NCBI RefSeq assembly: GCF_006864455.1
Contig: NZ_QHLK01000005.1
Location: forward strand, 1-64,000
Direction of reading: 5' to 3'
Source of the DNA: Campylobacter sp. MIT 97-5078
Lineage (GTDB): Bacteria; Campylobacterota; Campylobacteria; Campylobacterales; Campylobacteraceae
Length of the DNA stretch: 64,000 nt
The translations under genes were made by a program, and so were the position numbers. Positions 52,607-62,536 of the stretch are shown here, one piece after another (the first letter of the stretch is position 1; every line of letters starts with the position of its first letter). The notes beneath the pieces were generated by a model that saw only the letters and a list, made by a program, of their open reading frames with translations, had not been told where the DNA came from and made no database searches.

Positions 52607-53384
52607 GAAAAAAGTTGCCATTTTTATGGCTTTTATTATATCTTTTACAAATCTAAATGCCATAGTTGTAATTGACAATCCACCAAGTGAAGCTATCACA
52701 ATTAATGTGTCAAACAATAGTGTTAATAGACTTGTCTTGCCAAGCACTATACTTGATGTTTCTTACTCTAAGGAAAAAGGTGTAGATATTAAGGTTGTGA
52801 ATAACCAAGCTTTCATTAAATATCAACCTGTGCTTAAAGAAAAAATACGCACAACAGGTAAGAATAAGGTTGAAGTTATAGGACAGCCAGAAACTATTTA
52901 TGATAGAGCTCAAAGTTCTGAGGTGTTTTTTATCACTGAGTCCAAAACTTATTCTATTGTGCTCAATCCTGTGGAAATGGAGGCTGAAACTATTGTTATT
53001 AATGATTTTGCAGCAAGCAAGGAAGAAATTTTAAAATATGAAAGCAATGATCCTTTTATAGCTACAATGGGTAAAATCACACAAAGTATATTTGCAAATG
53101 GCGTGCCACAAGGTTATAAAACTAAAAAAATAAATAAAATAATTGCAAATGATAGCACGCTTGAGATGAAAGAAATTAATACCTATGATGGTGTGATATA
53201 TAGTGCTGCTTTAATCGAAGTAAGAAATAAAACCGATAAAGCTCTTGTTTTAAATCCAAAAGATTATATTAAATTCGCAAAAGAAAGCCCAAAAGCCATA
53301 AGTGTGTATTATGACAATGAGGTTAATCATCTTTTACCCTATTCAAGAGCTAGCATAGTTATCATCACAAAGGCTGTAAGATGA
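52596..53384 (+). CDS. traK: F-type T4SS secretin-like protein TraK
   Basis: 262 residues from a GTG at 52596 with AAGGAGG seven bases upstream, overlapping the traE stop. A signal peptide (RKKVAIFMAFIISFTNLNA) is followed by NPPSEAITINVSNNSVNRLV, a beta-rich VirB9-like body. TraK joins TraV and TraB in the outer-membrane core complex. The start within traE indicates coupled translation. Confidence 0.88.
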   Translation: MITRKKVAIFMAFIISFTNLNAIVVIDNPPSEAITINVSNNSVNRLVLPSTILDVSYSKEKGVDIKVVNNQAFIKYQPVLKEKIRTTGKNKVEVIGQPETIYDRAQSSEVFFITESKTYSIVLNPVEMEAETIVINDFAASKEEILKYESNDPFIATMGKITQSIFANGVPQGYKTKKINKIIANDSTLEMKEINTYDGVIYSAALIEVRNKTDKALVLNPKDYIKFAKESPKAISVYYDNEVNHLLPYSRASIVIITKAVR

Positions 53385-54757
53385 ATAACCCATTTTTGAA
53401 ATTCTTTAGCAATGACAAAGATCCAAATAATGCTCAAAAAAATCAAAGTAAAAATAAGATTATTATTTTTATAGGACTCATTGTAACGCTTGGATGTTTA
53501 ATGTTTTTGGTTGGAGATAAAAAACAAACAACGAGTAGCAATACAGCAGGTAACTTTAAAATTGTTGAAGAAAATCCAACTGCTAAAACACAATGGGTTG
53601 GTTCAGCAGTCGATGATTTAGCTTTAGCCAAGAAAGATTTAATTAACTTGAATACAAGGAATGAAAGCCTTGCTAAAGAAGTTAATGACTTAAAAAAACT
53701 TATTATTGATATGCAAAAAGAAAATGCAAATTATTTGAAAAATAATGCAAAAGATGAAGCTAAAGCCAATGAGATACCTTTGCAACCTACAACTACAAAT
53801 ACAAACAATCAGTCTAATTTCATTGAAAACAATGATAGTTTATACAAGAATTTTCCAATGCCAACAGCAAAAATCGAAAGTCAAACACTAATGCAAGAAG
53901 AAAAATTTGGTTTAACAAAACTTGGAGAAGTGCCTGATTTAGAAGAGGTAGAAGAGATACGCTATACACCAATAGAGGGGACACTTTCTTTTACAAATGT
54001 TACTCAGCCTAAGCCAAAGGAAGAAAAGCCAAAAAAGTTAGAGGGGCATATCATACCTACGGGATCAATAATTAAAGCTGTATTGCTTTCAGGTATGGAC
54101 GCCCCTACAATGACACAAGCTAAAAGTTCTCCCTTGCCTATATTGATGAAAGTAACTGATTTGTCTATTTTGCCAAATTATTTTGCCTATGATATTGTGG
54201 ATTGTTTTTTAATGGGTGAGGGTTATGGGGATTTAACTGCTGAAAGAGCTTATATCAGAGTTAATAATATTTCTTGCATTACTAATAAAAGAGAACATAT
54301 TGATATGGCTTTAAGAGGTGCAGTAAGTGGCGAAGATGGTAAGCTTGGGCTCAAAGGCGAAGTCATTACAAAGCAAGGTGCCTTGCTTGCTAGGACACTT
54401 ATTGCTGGATTTTTACAAGGTGTAGGAGAATCATTTGCTAATCAAAATCAAATCATTACTTCAGGTTGGGGTGGCACAACAACACAAACAGGCAATATGA
54501 GTGCAGGAGAAAGTTTACAAGCTGGAGCTTTTAAAGGACTTTCAAGTTCGGCTGAAAAATTGGCTGATTTTTACCTTAAAATGGCTGATCAGGTTACCCC
54601 TGTGATTGAAATTTCAGCAGGAAGAGAAATTAATGTTTTAGTAACTGAAATGACAGCACTTGATACAGTAAATAATCAACAAACAGCAAATGGCAAAAAA
54701 CCAAATACTCAAACACAAGTTCAACAAAATAATCAACAACAAATTCAAAATCAATAA
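53381..54757 (+). CDS. traB: F-type T4SS protein TraB (VirB10-like)
   Basis: 458 residues. One membrane helix (IIIFIGLIVTLGCLMFLVG) near 30-48, a coiled-coil and Pro/Asn-rich linker, then the VirB10 barrel: KKLEGHIIPTGSIIKAVLLS, GEGYGDLTAERAYIRVNNIS and ISAGREINVLVTEM near the end. TraB spans both membranes and links energy to the outer core. It ends in a Gln/Asn-rich tail. Confidence 0.93.
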   Translation: MNNPFLKFFSNDKDPNNAQKNQSKNKIIIFIGLIVTLGCLMFLVGDKKQTTSSNTAGNFKIVEENPTAKTQWVGSAVDDLALAKKDLINLNTRNESLAKEVNDLKKLIIDMQKENANYLKNNAKDEAKANEIPLQPTTTNTNNQSNFIENNDSLYKNFPMPTAKIESQTLMQEEKFGLTKLGEVPDLEEVEEIRYTPIEGTLSFTNVTQPKPKEEKPKKLEGHIIPTGSIIKAVLLSGMDAPTMTQAKSSPLPILMKVTDLSILPNYFAYDIVDCFLMGEGYGDLTAERAYIRVNNISCITNKREHIDMALRGAVSGEDGKLGLKGEVITKQGALLARTLIAGFLQGVGESFANQNQIITSGWGGTTTQTGNMSAGESLQAGAFKGLSSSAEKLADFYLKMADQVTPVIEISAGREINVLVTEMTALDTVNNQQTANGKKPNTQTQVQQNNQQQIQNQ

Positions 54758-54767
54758 GGAGAAACCA

Positions 54768-55550
54768 ATGAAATTAAAATTGACAACTTTTTTAGGATCA
54801 AGTCTTGCTCTTTTTAGCTTTCTTAATGCAACCGAGCCTACTACTCTCATAGAGCAACAAGAAGAAGCTCTTGTAAAAGGTATTATACCAAGCACAAAGA
54901 TAGATAAGGTTGAAAGAGCTGAAATTGATGGCTTTTATAAGGCTTATTTAGGCAATGGCAATATCTTTTACATTAATCCTTTCAAGCGTGTTTTATTTAT
55001 AGGAGAACTTTATACAGCTACAGGCGAAAGCTTAACAGCTAACGATGCAAGCAAATGGCAGGCTGAACTTAATGAAAAGGCTTTAAAAGATGCTAATGCA
55101 ACAGAACTTTTGCAAAATGCAAAAAGAGTCGTGTATGGAAGTGGTAGTAAAAGATATGATTTTGTTATTTTTACCGATCCAGAGTGTCCATTTTGCGCCA
55201 AAGTTGAGGAATTTTTTGAAAAACAAAATGTGAATGTATATGTAAATTTTTTTCCTTTAAGTTTCCATCAGAATGCTAAGAAATGGAGCGGACAAATACT
55301 TTCTAGCAAAGATATAAAATTAGCGATGAAGCAAATTAGAACCACTCAAAAGAATTTAAACGATGTGAGTATAAGCAAGGAAGCTGAAAATACTTTAAAG
55401 GCTACCATAGCTTTAGGCGAAAAGCTTAATATTACAGGCACGCCAAAACTCTTTGTTATAGACAAAATAGAACAAAATAAGGTTGTAGCTGTAATTGATG
55501 GGGCAAATTTTGAAAGGATAAATGAATTTTTAGTTAAGGATAAGGAATGA
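54768..55550 (+). CDS. DsbC-like thiol:disulfide isomerase
   Basis: 260 residues from the ATG at 54768 with AAGGAGA upstream. A signal peptide ends near FLNATE, an N-terminal dimer-type domain follows, and the thioredoxin fold carries DPECPFCAKVEEFF (C140-x2-C143) and the cis-Pro loop NITGTPKLFVIDK. It likely helps disulfides in Cys-rich Tra proteins such as TraH and the TraN-like protein. dsbC genes occur in SXT/R27-type F-like loci. Confidence 0.9.
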   Translation: MKLKLTTFLGSSLALFSFLNATEPTTLIEQQEEALVKGIIPSTKIDKVERAEIDGFYKAYLGNGNIFYINPFKRVLFIGELYTATGESLTANDASKWQAELNEKALKDANATELLQNAKRVVYGSGSKRYDFVIFTDPECPFCAKVEEFFEKQNVNVYVNFFPLSFHQNAKKWSGQILSSKDIKLAMKQIRTTQKNLNDVSISKEAENTLKATIALGEKLNITGTPKLFVIDKIEQNKVVAVIDGANFERINEFLVKDKE

Positions 55551-56422
55551 AAGGACATTTGTTAAAGCTTTCTAGTGTTGTTATCTTTGGAGCTTTTTTA
55601 ATTCAGGGTTGCTCTGCTATGCTTCCTTATAGAGATGATTTTCAGTGTCAAAAGGGCAAAAATAGTGGAGTTTGTGGCTCGGTATCTGAAATTTATGATT
55701 TAAGCTCTGATATGGAAGACTTGAGGACAAGAACACTTGATGGTGGTAAAGCTCAAGATCAAAAGAAAAAAGCAAAAGAGCTAGAAGCAGAAAAGCAAAG
55801 ACAAAAGGATATGTTTGCTAAACAAAAACTTCAAGAGATGGTAGAGGCTACTGAAATTCGCAATATTCAAAATGAACACCCTGCGATTTTTAGATTTTAT
55901 CTTGATGAAGATAAAAGAGTGCCAACGAGCACACCTTTGGTGTGGAATAGTGATTACTCTGCTACAGTTAGTAAAAACACGCAGACAAAGGTTAGAAAAA
56001 ATAAAAAGCCTAAGATTTCAAAAAAAGGCAATAAATCCAAAACTTCTCAAACAAAAGCTCTTGCAAGCTCAAAAACAAATGACAATGGGGTGAGTGCTTT
56101 ATGGGACAATATAGGAGAAAATAATGCAAGCAAAATAGAAAATAATGTGACAAATTCTACGCTCGCAGGAGATTTAAATACAAGCAATGTGTCACAGACT
56201 TTAGTTAATTGTTCTGCAAGCGGTGGAACTAAGAAAGAAATTAATGCAGAGGTTAAGGTTTGTGTCTATGCAGCAAACATAAGACAAGAGCCAAGTTGTA
56301 AAGCAAAGGTGCTAAGGATAGCTAACAAAGATGAAGTGCTTTTTGCACTTTATGAACAAGATGGTTGGGTAAAACTAAACGATGGAACATTTATACATAA
56401 AAGCATTATCACACAAGATTAA
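55547..56422 (+). CDS. traV: TraV-like outer-membrane lipoprotein with a C-terminal SH3 domain
   Basis: 291 residues. The lipobox LIQGC puts lipidated Cys at 22. The next part has TraV-like Cys (DDFQCQKGKNSGVCGSVSEI) followed by a coiled coil, a low-complexity Lys/Ser linker and a bacterial SH3 domain at about 235-290 (VCVYAANIRQEPSCKAKVLR, EQDGWVKLNDGTFIHKSII). TraV anchors the T4SS core to the outer membrane. The SH3 tail is unusual; it could bind peptidoglycan or a partner. Confidence 0.75.
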   Translation: MKGHLLKLSSVVIFGAFLIQGCSAMLPYRDDFQCQKGKNSGVCGSVSEIYDLSSDMEDLRTRTLDGGKAQDQKKKAKELEAEKQRQKDMFAKQKLQEMVEATEIRNIQNEHPAIFRFYLDEDKRVPTSTPLVWNSDYSATVSKNTQTKVRKNKKPKISKKGNKSKTSQTKALASSKTNDNGVSALWDNIGENNASKIENNVTNSTLAGDLNTSNVSQTLVNCSASGGTKKEINAEVKVCVYAANIRQEPSCKAKVLRIANKDEVLFALYEQDGWVKLNDGTFIHKSIITQD

Positions 56423-56873
56423 GTTGGTTGTTGTAAGTTTAACAATAGCTCCAAGTTTATTAATGGCAATGCAAAGCGATAAAGAATTGCAAGGGGATAT
56501 TCTTTTAAAGCAAGCTTTTATTTCTTTGTTTGAAAAAAATAAGGCTTTAGAAGAGCGTATTGCTCTTTTAGAAAAGAATGTTTTTCCAAATAAAACCACT
56601 CCAAAAGGTAAAGCACAAAATCCTTACACTTTCTTTGACTTAGTCAAAGAAAGTGTAGCTAAAAAGAAATTTAGTTATGGTAAGGCTGTAAAGATTGTTA
56701 CAGTAAGAAAACAACCTGATACTAAGGCTCAAAAGGTAGCAGTTGTGCCTGTGGGTGGCAAGCTTATTGTAAAAGATTTGGTGCAGTCTAAGACAGGCTC
56801 TTATTGGTATAAGCTTGATGAAGGAGCGTATGTTTATATTGAAAACATTACCTTTTGGAGTGATAAAAAATGA
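56382..56873 (+). CDS. exported SH3-domain protein of the tra locus
   Basis: 163 residues. The start overlaps traV by 41 bases and has no clear ribosome site. A basic n-region and KLVVVSLTIAPSLLMA form a signal peptide; the centre is a short coiled coil (EKNKALEERIALLEKN) and the C-terminal 70 residues are SH3-like (VKIVTVRKQPDTKAQKVAVV, GSYWYKLDEGAYVYIENI). No known Tra family. It repeats the SH3 module of the neighbour, so the two may act together. Confidence 0.65.
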   Translation: MEHLYIKALSHKIKLVVVSLTIAPSLLMAMQSDKELQGDILLKQAFISLFEKNKALEERIALLEKNVFPNKTTPKGKAQNPYTFFDLVKESVAKKKFSYGKAVKIVTVRKQPDTKAQKVAVVPVGGKLIVKDLVQSKTGSYWYKLDEGAYVYIENITFWSDKK

Positions 56874-57325
56874 GAAAGACTAGTCTTATATTTGCATTGG
56901 TAGGTTCTTTATTGATGAGTGCTTGTTCTTTTAAAGATAGTCCTATTGTGGCAAAAAATAAAGATTTAAACAATAAGCTTAAAATCCTTATTAATGATGA
57001 TATAAATTACACTGCTTTACCAAAAGGCAATGAAGATGAGCTCATTAGAGAATTTTTAACAAACTCTCCTGCTTTTGCTCAGCAAAATAGACAAAGTGCT
57101 GTAAGAGAAAATATCACAAAGTTACCAAACACTATGCCACTTTTTAGACAGCCTTTATTTGCTCAAATGGTTATTTTTCCCTTTGTGAGTGATGATGGGC
57201 TTTATCATAGCTATAGTGAAAGCTGGCTTAAAATTAAAGATGGAGAGTTTGTTCTTAGTGATCCACGAAGTGGAGAAGAAGCCAAAGAAAAAATCTTTGA
57301 TTTCAATGTAATAAATGGAGAATAA
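56870..57325 (+). CDS. lipoprotein of the tra locus
   Basis: 151 residues with the lipobox LLMSAC (Cys19). The mature part has FKDSPIVAKNKDLNNKLKIL and FAQMVIFPFVSDDGLYHSYS then ESWLKIKDGEFVLSD. It lies between the SH3 gene and traC, where other F-like loci carry small lipoproteins. I cannot name the family; a second TraV-like role is possible. It overlaps the SH3 gene by four bases. Confidence 0.65.
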   Translation: MRKTSLIFALVGSLLMSACSFKDSPIVAKNKDLNNKLKILINDDINYTALPKGNEDELIREFLTNSPAFAQQNRQSAVRENITKLPNTMPLFRQPLFAQMVIFPFVSDDGLYHSYSESWLKIKDGEFVLSDPRSGEEAKEKIFDFNVINGE

Positions 57326-57326
57326 T

Positions 57327-59845
57327 ATGTCTTTTATGGATTTTATTGCTAGCAAAATGGATAAACTTAAAGAGCCTGCAAAGGATTTAAGTTCTTTACC
57401 TACTCAAACTTACAATGCCTTATTTGAGCGTTATAAATTTAGTGATTTTTTGCCCTATATGAGCTTTGATGAAAATGAGGGTATTTACATCAACAATGAC
57501 AATAGTTATGGTTGCATATTTTTTGCCTCTCCTCGCATACGAATGGGCGAGAGTACAGCTACAGCCATAGAAGAAATGCTTTCTAAGTTGTCTGATGACA
57601 CTTTTTTGCAATTTATGCTTTTTGGTTCTAAAAATATACGAAATAATGTAGAGTATTGGAAGCACGAGCACCTAAAAAGGGCTAATTTTGAAAACAATGA
57701 ACTTCTTAGAAAAGCTGTAATCAATATGAGCGAGTTTTATTATTCAAAAACTAAGGAGGGGGTTTCTCGCTCTATGACAGCTAAAATTAAAAATTTTATT
57801 CTTTTAATCAGTATCAAATCGGATAAAAAAGAAAATATAGTTCAATATAAAGATACTCTAAAAAATATACTTTCAGCCAATCATTTTGGAGGACATCTTG
57901 TAAAACCACAAGAATTAAAACCTATACTATATGAAATTTTAAATCCAAATCACGATATTAATGGCATTATCCCTCCTTATGATGAAAATTGTTATATCAA
58001 TAAACAAATTATAGCTCCTAGCACAAAAATCATCATTAAAGACACGCATATAGAAGTAGATGATAAAAGCTATATTTCCCTTGCTACACAGAGCTTGCCA
58101 AAAATTGCTCATATAAGTGATTTTGGAGAAAAATAGGAGATTATATCAGTAGGGCTTTAGACACCAATCAATTCAAGGATAGTTTCTTTATTACAAGTTC
58201 AATTATGAGACTTCCTAAGAAAAAAACAGGTTCTGTTGCAAGAAATCACTCAGTCATTCTTTCTCAAAAATGGAGTGAAGCTTTGTTTAGACAATTTGCT
58301 GCTGCAAGAGAAGAAAGTGTATCTATCCTTGATAGGATAGACAATCAAAAAGAAAAACTTTATGCTTTTGATTTAAATGTTATTGTAAGTGGAGATAGCT
58401 ATGAAGATGCCGCTCAAAACGCTCATACTATGATGAGTTATTGGAACAAGGGCGGAGAAAGCAAAGCTTTGATAATGGACGAAGCCTTAGGTATTCATCA
58501 GCTTAATTTCATTGCATCTTTACCTATGGGCATAAATAAAGAATATATTTTTTCTACCACAGGTAAATATCGTTCTTTATTTCCTGATCAAGTGTCTCAA
58601 TTTATTCCTCTTGAAGCAGATTACAAGGGCACAACTCCAAATATAATACTTTTTTCAAGAAGAGCACAGCTTGCAGGAGTGGATTTGTTTGTTTCTAATA
58701 TCAATTTTAATGCTTATCTTGTTGCTACTTCAGGAGCTGGTAAATCAGTGCTTTTGAATATGCTTGGTTTTAATTCTTATGCAAGAGGCGATAGAGTTTT
58801 TGTATTAGATTATGACAATTCCTTTTTAAAGCTTTGTGAGACTTTAGATGGACAATATGTATTTCTTGATCCTCAAAAGCCTATTAGTTTTAATCCATTT
58901 TCTGAAATTAAGAACGAAGAGCAATTAATGGAAGATTTGGCATATTTAGCAGATTTTATCTATATGCTTGGTAGTTCAAAATCTGAAAATAGAGCTCAAG
59001 AAGATGAAAAGCTGATAAAAACAAAGCTTCAAGATATTATCAAAAAACTTTATCTTGATATAGGCAATAAAATTGAAGTAACCAATATAAGAGATACAAT
59101 TAATGCTATGTATGGCGAACAAGATTTAAGATTTAAAGACTTTGCGGATCAACTTGGTTCGTTTTGTAGGGGTGGAATTTATGAAAAGTTTTTAGCTGGG
59201 ACAAATGAGTTTAATATCAGTAAAGAATTTATAGTAGTTGAATTTAAAGGACTTGAAAGCCACCCTGAAATCAGAGATCCGCTCGTAATGCTTCTTATTT
59301 ATCATATCAATCAGCTTATGTATATGAGTGCAGATAGAAAATCTCGCATTCAAATCATCATTGATGAAGCTCATAGATTTCTTGGTAAAAATCCAAGAAT
59401 GGATGATTTCATTGAGCAAGCATATCGTAGAGCAAGAAAATATGATGGCTCTATCATACTTGCTACTCAAGGTTTTGATGATATATACAATGCTAAAAGC
59501 GGAGGACTTTCAAAGGCTGGTTCAACTATCATCAGCAACTCTTCGTGGAAAATCTTTATGAAGCAAACTGAAACTTCAATCAATATGCTTATAAAGTCTG
59601 AAGTCTTTAATCTTGGAGAAATGGATAAGCAAATTTTACGCTCAGTTTCTACAGTTAAGCCTGAATATTCAGAGCTATATGTAATTACTCCTGAAGAAAT
59701 AAAACTACCTTATAGACTTGTAATGGATAGGTTTTTTTATTTTCTTACTTCCACAGATCCAAAAGACAAGGCAAGAATTAAAGAGCTTACTGATAGTGGA
59801 ATGAATTTAGGAGAGGCTATAGAAAAACTTGCCAAAGAACTATGA
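57327..59845 (+). pseudogene. traC: F-type T4SS ATPase TraC, split by a one-base shift
   Basis: From the ATG at 57327 (GGAG upstream) the first 270 residues match the TraC N-terminal domain (FLPYMSFDENEGIYINNDNS). The frame stops at a TAG after ISDFGEK in an A5 run (58129-58133). One more A restores GEKIGDYISRALDTNQFKDS and joins the rest, which holds Walker A VATSGAGKSVLLNMLG, Walker B IQIIIDEAHRFLG and AYRRARKYDGSIILATQGF. Repaired length is about 840 residues, normal for TraC/VirB4. Without repair, conjugation should fail, unless both pieces work or the base is an error. Confidence 0.85.
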
Positions 59846-59857
59846 TAAGGAGAAGTA

Positions 59858-60205
59858 ATGTTTAAATTTGAGGATATGGTTGAGGATAAAGTGAGTGATC
59901 TACATCTTGTAAAATTTTTTATCAAACAGTTGTATTTATATTCTCAAGCAAATAATGAAAAAGAAGAAACAGAAATTTTATTTAATATGCTTTTTGCTTT
60001 GCCTTTGAATAAAGAGGATATGTATTCAGTTGAAAGCATTCAATTAAAAGACAAAGAAGAAGAGCTACTTGTTTTGTTAGAACATATTTATATGATACCA
60101 AATATACTTTCTCAAAGAAAATTTATAGCTTTAATATTTAACCTCCTTATGGCGAGAGGCTATGATTTTGATCACTTGATTTCGCTTTTACACAAAAAAG
60201 GATAA
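59858..60205 (+). CDS. hypothetical protein between traC and trbI
   Basis: 115 residues, AAGGAG upstream, twelve bases after traC. All-helical and acidic: MFKFEDMVEDKVSDLHLVKF, then ILFNMLFALPLNKEDMYSVE and RGYDFDHLISLLHKKG. The end resembles the helical repeats of RecX-like proteins, but not enough to assign it. No signal peptide, so cytosolic. Function unknown. Confidence 0.6.
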   Translation: MFKFEDMVEDKVSDLHLVKFFIKQLYLYSQANNEKEETEILFNMLFALPLNKEDMYSVESIQLKDKEEELLVLLEHIYMIPNILSQRKFIALIFNLLMARGYDFDHLISLLHKKG

Positions 60206-60207
60206 AG

Positions 60208-60568
60208 ATGAATACCAAAGATTTGTTTATAAATTTAATTTTTTGTTTTAATGCTTTGTTGTATTGTGTCTTATGATAAGTTTTTTGCTCCTAAATTTCC
60301 AAAAATTTATCTTGTAGATATGCAAGTTATAGAAGATAGTCTAAGAAAAGAAATACTTAGCATAGCTTTAAATAATAAAGGTTTTGTGCCAAGCGAAGAA
60401 TATGTGCTTGAACGCTCAAAGGAAATTTACACTATAGTAGAAAAGATAGCAGATGAGAATAATGCTCTTATTTTTTATAAAAGTGCTTTGGCTAATAGCA
60501 ATGCTTATGCAAAAGATATTAGTAAAGATGTGCTTGCTATCTATGAAAATATTAGAAAGGATAAATAA
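60208..60568 (+). pseudogene. trbI: TrbI-like F-type T4SS protein, frameshift near the start
   Basis: The ATG at 60208 has AAGGA and encodes MNTKDLFINLIFCF, then runs out of frame. The body starting at 60251 reads MLCCIVSYDKFF, then KIYLVDMQVIEDSLRKEILS and ALIFYKSALANSNAYAKDIS, as in TrbI. Removing one T (T6 at 60239-60244 or T4 at 60246-60249) fuses a full membrane anchor to the body. TrbI affects pilus retraction and length. The internal ATG has no ribosome site, so the shift is likely a lesion or an error. Confidence 0.6.
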
Positions 60569-61074
60569 TGAGCTTGGATAAAGAAAATATCAGCAAAGCT
60601 CTTAACATTATAGCCTTATCTATAGTTGTTTTTGTTGTTTTATACATTGCAATTGGTTTTATAACAAATTTCTTTGGGATAGGCTTTATTAGAACCCAAA
60701 GTATCGATAAGCAAGTGATGATCTATAGAAAAGATTTTCAAAGCAGAGAACTTAAAGATAAGCTGATTTATTTTTTGCTACCTAAAGACACTCCTTATTT
60801 TACAAAGTTTTCAAATTTTGCCAAATATGTGCGTTGTAAAGATGGAGATATGCTTAGTGTAAAGGGTTTGGAGTATTTTTGTAATGGTAAGCTTATAGGT
60901 GTTGCAAAGACTAAAGATAAAAATGGTAAAGAAGTTAAACCTTTTGTTTTTGATGGTATTATTCCTCAAGGCAAGTATTTTGTAATGGGGATTCACGAGC
61001 GAAGTTATGATAGTAGGTATTGGGGTTTTGTTGATAAAAATTTAATTCAAGGAGTGAGTATATGGGAGCTATAA
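60568..61074 (+). CDS. S26-family signal peptidase-like protein (TrhF type)
   Basis: 168 residues. An N-terminal membrane helix (ALNIIALSIVVFVVLYIAIG) precedes the likely nucleophile Ser45 in FIRTQSIDKQV and base Lys86 in AKYVRCKDGDML, the counterpart of KRVxGxPGD. IPQGKYFVMGIHERSYDSRY and WGFVDKNLI are the closing family block. TrhF/TraF-type peptidases process conjugative pilins. It abuts trbI and overlaps traH by 13 bases. Confidence 0.85.
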   Translation: MSLDKENISKALNIIALSIVVFVVLYIAIGFITNFFGIGFIRTQSIDKQVMIYRKDFQSRELKDKLIYFLLPKDTPYFTKFSNFAKYVRCKDGDMLSVKGLEYFCNGKLIGVAKTKDKNGKEVKPFVFDGIIPQGKYFVMGIHERSYDSRYWGFVDKNLIQGVSIWEL

Positions 61075-62525
61075 AAAAAGGTTTAAGTATAGCTTGCATC
61101 AGTGCTATAATGGCAAGTGGAGCCAAAGCTGATATGTCTAGCTTTATCAGTTCAGCACTTGGAGGAAGTTTTACAAGTGAGAATGCTGGGTATTTTAAAT
61201 CACAAGCTTCAGGCTTTGTTACAGGTGGAAGTGCAAGATTTCGTTGGGGAGGAGGCGAGACTATACAACCTTTTTCTGTTCAAGCTCCTAAATTTAATGT
61301 GGGTTGCAATGGTATTGATATGGTGCTTGGTGGTTTTTCTTACCTCAATTTTCAGTATTTGGTTGATAAATTAAAGAAGATTGCTTCTGCTGCTCCTGCT
61401 TTTGCTTTTCAAATAGCACTTTCTACACTTTGCAAGGATTGTCAAACCATAATGAGCGAGCTTGAAGATATAGCTAATGCTATAAATAATATGAATTTTG
61501 ATACTTGTCAAATGACAACAAATTGGAGTAACAAATTAGGTAAGGTTCTTAGTGAAAACATAACAGGTGGTCAGCAAGCTGATTGGGTAAGTGGTTTTTC
61601 AGAAACAACAAAAAATTCTAAAGAAAAAATTAGTCAATTTACTCAATGGGTTAATGGCAATTCGCCTATAGCAGATCAGGATAATACTGCGGCTAAGGTA
61701 TTGTTAGAACAATTTAGTTTGATTAAAAATGCTACAAAAAAATCAAATGGTTTCTTTAAAAAAGCCTTTGGTAATGATGAGTATGAACATATCATAAGAG
61801 GACTTGTAGGCGATGTGGTGGGTTACACCGAAGAGGGAGCTACTGTTGCTACAGGCAATGGAGCTAATGCAGAACCAAAGATAGCTGTGTTACGCCCTGA
61901 AATTTCAGCAGAATCTTTTATTAATGTTGTTTGGGATAATAAAGAAAAAAAAGGTGGAAAAAATCAAGTTCAATATACCAAATATAATATTCAATGTGAT
62001 GATGGCAAGTGTAATGATCCTGCTATAGGAACAACAAAAGCAACTCTTATGATGAATAAAAGTATGAGAGAGCTTATGGAAGCACAATTTGATGAAATCC
62101 TTACAAATATTACCCAAAATACCCCACTTACAGCCGACAATAAGAGTTTTATTGAGGGTGCTCCTTTACCTGTGGCAGATGTGCTTAATCTTGCTTCAAC
62201 AGGTAAAATTAGTTTTAAAACTAATACTCCTATTAGCGAATATATCGCCTTGCTTACTCTTAAAGCCTATATGGACGATTTGTATTTTGAGCTTAATCAA
62301 ACTCTTGCTGCTTATCAAAATCAAAGCAAAAAGTTAGATAGAGAAGATGCTCAATTTATGAGAGAGATTGCAGTAGCTTCAATGGAATTTAATAATGCTG
62401 TTCAAGGCAAATTAGCCCAAATAAGTGAAGAAATCGGTATAAATAGTGGCGTAACAGATCAAATCAAAAATATGCTCGTGCAAGGGCTTAGAACAAATCC
62501 TTTAACCAATACAGGCAAAAATTAG
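61062..62525 (+). CDS. traH: F-type T4SS protein TraH
   Basis: 487 residues. Signal peptide ends near ASGAKA. The family core is FNVGCNGIDMVLGGFSYLNF, then LVDKLKKIASAAPAFAFQIA and LCKDCQTIMSELEDIANAIN, with Cys pairs kept. A C-terminal coiled coil follows. TraH works in the periplasm with TraF and TraG in pilus assembly and mating-pair stability. No traF (thioredoxin-type) or traG is inside the window; they may lie further right. Confidence 0.88.
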   Translation: MGAIKKGLSIACISAIMASGAKADMSSFISSALGGSFTSENAGYFKSQASGFVTGGSARFRWGGGETIQPFSVQAPKFNVGCNGIDMVLGGFSYLNFQYLVDKLKKIASAAPAFAFQIALSTLCKDCQTIMSELEDIANAINNMNFDTCQMTTNWSNKLGKVLSENITGGQQADWVSGFSETTKNSKEKISQFTQWVNGNSPIADQDNTAAKVLLEQFSLIKNATKKSNGFFKKAFGNDEYEHIIRGLVGDVVGYTEEGATVATGNGANAEPKIAVLRPEISAESFINVVWDNKEKKGGKNQVQYTKYNIQCDDGKCNDPAIGTTKATLMMNKSMRELMEAQFDEILTNITQNTPLTADNKSFIEGAPLPVADVLNLASTGKISFKTNTPISEYIALLTLKAYMDDLYFELNQTLAAYQNQSKKLDREDAQFMREIAVASMEFNNAVQGKLAQISEEIGINSGVTDQIKNMLVQGLRTNPLTNTGKN

Positions 62526-62536
62526 GAGTATAAATT

